Origin: a bacterium
GTDB taxonomy: Bacteria; JAHJDO01
Length of the DNA stretch: 7,755 nucleotides
Direction: 5' to 3'
Assembly (NCBI GenBank): GCA_030671985.1
Contig: DAOVHI010000063.1
Location: 1 to 7,755 of the forward strand
This document shows positions 4,762-7,755 of the stretch, piece after piece. The translations under genes and the position numbers were made by a program. The notes beneath the pieces were generated by a model. It did not search any database, was not told the origin of the DNA, and saw only the letters and a list, made by a program, of their open reading frames with translations. Position 1 is the stretch's first letter. Each line of letters begins with the position of its first letter.

Positions 4762-6336
4762 ATGATTGAATTGTTAACTAGTTATGTTTTTTGGTTTGTA
4801 ACTGCGGGAGTTGGACTCGGTTTTGGTGCGGCAGGGTATGTAATTAGAAAATATGTGGCTGAGTCGAAGACAAAGAGAGCAGAAAAGTATGTTAAGGAAA
4901 TATTAAAAGATGCAGAAAAGGGGATTGAGACAAAGCGGAAGGAACTGGATCTAGAAGCAAAAGGTGAACTGTATAGGATAAGATCTGCATTTGAGCAAGA
5001 GACCAGCGCGAAAAGAAGAGAGCTTTCTGCTCTTGAGAGCAAGATAAACCAAAAAGAATCAAATCTGGATAGAAAAGTTGATCTGTGGGAAAGAAGAGAA
5101 CGGGAGATTACAAATAAAGAAAATAACATAAGGCAAAGAACAGAAGACATAAGCAAAAGACAGACAGAACTTACTCAAGTACTGGAAGAGGAAAAAAGAA
5201 GTCTCCAAAGAATTGCCGGACTTACCCAGGAAAAAGCCAAAGAAATATTTCTTGCCAAGATAGCTGAGGAAGCTAAATACGATGCGGCACTTTTAGCAAA
5301 GAAAATAGAAGACGAGTCTTTGGAAGAAGCTCAGAAAAAGGCCAAAGAAATCATAGCCATAGCAATTCAGAGATGCGCTGCGGAATACACCGCTGAATCA
5401 ACAGTGTCTGTTGTATCTTTACCAAACGACGAAATGAAAGGACGCATCATTGGCCGTGAGGGCAGGAATATTCGTGCGTTTGAAACAGCAACAGGCATAA
5501 ATATTATTGTTGATGATACTCCGGGAGCGGTTATACTTTCTGGCTTTGATCCTGTAAGAAGAGAAATTGCAAAAATCGCTTTGGAAAAACTTATTGCAGA
5601 TGGAAGAATCCATCCCGGCAGAATAGAAGAAATCGTAGAAAAAGCTGACAGAGAAGTTCAAATTACTATAAAAGAAGCTGGGGAACAGACTGCCTTAGAA
5701 GTTGGGGTTCAAGGACTCAACACAGAAGAGATAAAACTGATCGGGCGTCTGAAGTATAGAACAAGTTACGGACAGAATATATTGCAGCATTCAAAGGAGG
5801 CAGCTTATCTTGCAGGAGCAATGGCTGCAGAATTGGGACAGGATATAAAGACAGCAAAACGCGCGGGTCTCTTGCATGACATAGGTAAGGCTGTGGATCA
5901 TGAAGTAGAAGGTACACATGCATTGATAGGCGCAGACTTGGCAAAGAAGTACGGGGAACCGGATAATATAGTTTATGCAATCGCTTCACATCATGAAGAA
6001 AAACCAACGGATACTATTCTTTCCGTGCTTATTCAGGCAGCTGACGCAATCTCTGCGGCGCGGCCAGGAGTGAGGCGCGAAACATTTGAAAAATATGTAA
6101 AGCGGCTGGAAGAATTAGAAAGTATTGCAACATCATTTTCAGGGGTTAATAAAACATATGCAATTAATGCCGGCAGAGAAATCAGGGTCATGGTTGAGCC
6201 TGACAAGGTAAGCGATACGGAAAGCGTTAAACTTTTACGGGATATAAGTAAGAAAATAGAAGAAACCCTGAATTATCCGGGACAGATTAAGGTTACTTTG
6301 ATTCGCGAGACTAGAGTAGTTGATTACGCGAAATAG
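4762..6336 (+). CDS. rny: Ribonuclease Y
   Basis: RNase Y is a membrane-anchored endoribonuclease that starts decay and processing of many mRNAs. The 524-residue protein is full length for the family. A membrane anchor spans residues 4-28 ('[20 protein letters not shown]'). A long charged coiled coil, rich in Glu, Lys and Arg, runs from about 35 to 205. A KH RNA-binding domain follows, with the loop '[10 protein letters not shown]' at 227-236. The HD phosphohydrolase domain carries His343 ('ILQHSKE'), His372-Asp373 ('LLHDIGKA') and 'SHHEEKP' at 409-415, so the metal-binding residues are present. A conserved C-terminal domain ends '[14 protein letters not shown]'. AAGGGGG lies 10 nt before the ATG, and the N-terminus gives the expected anchor. 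The ymdB-like gene follows after 8 nt. A long leader could allow control by the enzyme's own cleavage, which is inference. Confidence 0.97.
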   Translation: MIELLTSYVFWFVTAGVGLGFGAAGYVIRKYVAESKTKRAEKYVKEILKDAEKGIETKRKELDLEAKGELYRIRSAFEQETSAKRRELSALESKINQKESNLDRKVDLWERREREITNKENNIRQRTEDISKRQTELTQVLEEEKRSLQRIAGLTQEKAKEIFLAKIAEEAKYDAALLAKKIEDESLEEAQKKAKEIIAIAIQRCAAEYTAESTVSVVSLPNDEMKGRIIGREGRNIRAFETATGINIIVDDTPGAVILSGFDPVRREIAKIALEKLIADGRIHPGRIEEIVEKADREVQITIKEAGEQTALEVGVQGLNTEEIKLIGRLKYRTSYGQNILQHSKEAAYLAGAMAAELGQDIKTAKRAGLLHDIGKAVDHEVEGTHALIGADLAKKYGEPDNIVYAIASHHEEKPTDTILSVLIQAADAISAARPGVRRETFEKYVKRLEELESIATSFSGVNKTYAINAGREIRVMVEPDKVSDTESVKLLRDISKKIEETLNYPGQIKVTLIRETRVVDYAK

Positions 6337-6344
6337 ATAGAAAA

Positions 6345-7133
6345 ATGGCCAAAATTAAAATTCTTTTTATTGGTGATATCGTTGGCAGAGCCGGGCGCTG
6401 CGCAGTAGAAAAACTGGTTCCAGCCTTATTGAATGCAGATAGCATAGACGTATGTATAGCAAATGGAGAGAATGCCGCTGGAGGTAAAGGCATTACGCAA
6501 AACATATCCAAACAGCTTTTTTCTTATGGAATCGATATTATAACATCAGGCAATCACATATGGAGCAATAAGGACATACTAGGTGCTTTGGACATAAACG
6601 GGAGAATACTGCGGCCTGCAAACTACCCTGACGGAGTCAAAGGTATTGGCTCTGCAATAGTTAAAAGCAAGAATGGACATGTAGTCGGAATCATAAATCT
6701 TATGGGACGTATTTTTATGCAACCTTTAGACTGTCCTTTTAAGGCAGCGGAGAGAGAGATAGAAAAATTAAAAAACAAAACGATGGTAAATATTATAGAT
6801 TTTCACGCTGAGGCAACATCTGAAAAGGTGGCTTTAGGCAGGTACTTAGATGGCAAAGTTACTGCAGTATTAGGAACTCATACCCATGTTCAAACTGCTG
6901 ACGAGAAGATTTTTTCTAGGGGCACGGCTTATATAACAGATGTTGGAATGACAGGTCCTCATGATTCAATAATAGGCGCAAAAAAAGACCCCATTCTTCA
7001 GCGTTTTCTAACACAAGTCCCTGTTAAAATCGAAGCTGCTTCAGATGATATTCAGCTGAATGGGGTAATTATCGAAGCGGATTGTGATTCCGGAAAAGCG
7101 TTATCTATTAAAAGAATAAGTAAGAAGCTATAG
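6345..7133 (+). CDS. ymdB: YmdB/TIGR00282-type metallophosphoesterase
   Basis: Members of this family are cytoplasmic dinuclear-metal phosphodiesterases. The Bacillus subtilis YmdB acts on cyclic nucleotides and affects biofilm and motility gene expression. The 262-residue protein is the usual length. All metal-site motifs are visible: Asp11 in 'FIGDIVGRAGR', Asn40 and Glu42 in 'ANGENAAGGKG', Asn70-His71 in 'SGNHIWSNKD', His154 in 'DFHAEATSEK', and His179 and His181 in 'GTHTHVQTAD'. 'ITDVGMTGPHDSIIG' is the family's characteristic later segment. The ATG is 8 nt after the rny stop with no strong Shine-Dalgarno sequence, so translation is probably coupled to rny. The rny-ymdB pair is widely conserved, which points to a link between RNA turnover and this phosphodiesterase. 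The in vivo substrate in this organism is unknown. Confidence 0.95.
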   Translation: MAKIKILFIGDIVGRAGRCAVEKLVPALLNADSIDVCIANGENAAGGKGITQNISKQLFSYGIDIITSGNHIWSNKDILGALDINGRILRPANYPDGVKGIGSAIVKSKNGHVVGIINLMGRIFMQPLDCPFKAAEREIEKLKNKTMVNIIDFHAEATSEKVALGRYLDGKVTAVLGTHTHVQTADEKIFSRGTAYITDVGMTGPHDSIIGAKKDPILQRFLTQVPVKIEAASDDIQLNGVIIEADCDSGKALSIKRISKKL

Positions 7134-7136
7134 ACA

Positions 7137-7755
7137 ATTATTAATTTAAAATTCTCCCTCATCCTTTTATTCTCTATTTTCTTAGCCACAAGTTGTTCTC
7201 CCAAAGTCATTCGTTACGAAGAAACAAAACTCTTAATGGGCACAGAAGTAAATATCATCGTTGTTGGCAGCAACAGAACAATAATGCGCTCAGCAGTCCG
7301 GGCGGGGTTTAGAGAAATATCAAGAATAGAAGATATTATGAGCGCTTACAAACGGGATAGTGAACTATGCTTGCTAAATAAAACAGGTGGAGGCGGGCAA
7401 AAATTCAGTAGAGAACTTCTGTATGTGATAAATAAAGCCAGTTACGCTTCGGAATTATCAGATGGTGCATTTGATATTACATGTAAACCGTTAATTGATC
7501 TATGGCATAACGTTAGGAAAACAAAGAAACTTCCTGACGCGCAGAATATTTCAAATGCTTTATCTGTTGTTGGATATAGGGATATTTCAATAAAGGATAA
7601 TAGTGTTAAGTTTGATAAAGCAGGTATGAAAATTGGCTTGGGCGCGTTAGCCAAGGGATACGCAGTAGATATGGCTATAAATCTTATTAAGAATTATGAC
7701 ATTAATGGAGCTTTGATTGATGCAGGAGGTGATATCAGAGCTATTGGCAAACGAG
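7137..7755 (+). CDS. apbE: ApbE-family FAD:protein FMN transferase, lipoprotein, 3' end outside window, non-standard start
   Basis: ApbE cleaves FAD and attaches FMN to Ser/Thr of exported or membrane proteins, for example subunits of the Na+-NQR and Rnf complexes. It acts outside the cytoplasmic membrane. The frame opens right after the ymdB stop with a lipoprotein signal: 'INLKFSLILLFSIFLATSC', a hydrophobic core with lipobox A-T-S-C. Family motifs follow in order: 'LLMGTEVNI', 'SRIEDIMSAYKRDSELCLLN', 'SDGAFDITCKPLIDLW', 'GLGALAKGYAVD' and 'ALIDAGGDI'. No ATG, GTG or TTG occurs between the ymdB stop (7133) and the signal peptide; the first ATG in frame is at 7235 and would remove the signal. 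The start must therefore be rare, most likely one of two adjacent ATT codons at 7137 and 7140, unless a base is wrong. It lies 3-6 nt after ymdB, so it is probably in the same operon. The gene runs off the window. Confidence 0.88.
   Translation, partial: MINLKFSLILLFSIFLATSCSPKVIRYEETKLLMGTEVNIIVVGSNRTIMRSAVRAGFREISRIEDIMSAYKRDSELCLLNKTGGGGQKFSRELLYVINKASYASELSDGAFDITCKPLIDLWHNVRKTKKLPDAQNISNALSVVGYRDISIKDNSVKFDKAGMKIGLGALAKGYAVDMAINLIKNYDINGALIDAGGDIRAIGKR

Noticed and set aside
4782-5156. 124-residue minus-strand ORF opposite the rny coiled-coil region
   Set aside because: It is Ser/Leu/Phe-rich because it is the complement of Glu/Lys/Arg-rich codons; there is no family match and rny is clearly coding here.
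5717-6007. 96-residue minus-strand ORF opposite the RNase Y HD domain
   Set aside because: The plus strand carries intact catalytic motifs; the antisense frame has no recognisable domain or ribosome binding site.

Overview
The window looks like a piece of chromosome from an AT-rich bacterium. Housekeeping genes lie at both ends and a mobile, partly decayed accessory patch of about 2.1 kb (roughly 2.4-4.5 kb) lies between them. The organism cannot be fixed from the sequence alone. RNase Y paired with a YmdB-type phosphodiesterase, a TopA with three zinc ribbons, a predicted lipoprotein ApbE and a REP-associated transposase with GGGGTCAA-type ends would fit an uncultivated Gram-negative-type lineage such as Omnitrophota. 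That assignment is an impression, not a result.

Left block (1-2466): the 3' end of dprA (winged-helix tail) is followed 3 nt later by complete topA, and a hairpin plus T-run lies just after topA. Middle block (2407-4455): a doubtful small membrane ORF; a complete REP-associated tyrosine transposase (RAYT) bracketed by inverted copies of a small hairpin repeat; a hydrophobic ORF remnant; a two-TM small protein with a strong ribosome binding site; an ORF joining an unrecognised N-terminal module to a YD/RHS-repeat scrap; a solitary third copy of the hairpin repeat; a second copy of the same N-terminal module; and the C-terminal end of an XRE/HTH antitoxin-like protein. Right block (4456-7755): an intergenic leader with a good sigma70-type promoter, then rny (RNase Y), ymdB-like phosphodiesterase and the 5' part of apbE, closely spaced and probably one operon.

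DprA and TopA act on DNA (uptake/recombination and supercoil relaxation). RNase Y starts mRNA decay at the membrane, and YmdB-type phosphodiesterases are commonly encoded directly beside it. ApbE attaches FMN to exported proteins.

The most interesting structure is the RAYT unit. Its hairpin repeat occurs three times, two copies as inverted ends and one alone about 0.9 kb downstream. Each copy supplies the stop codon of the ORF running into it. The other points worth a second look are the duplicated N-terminal module fused to two unrelated tails, and apbE, which has an intact lipoprotein signal but no ATG, GTG or TTG start before it.
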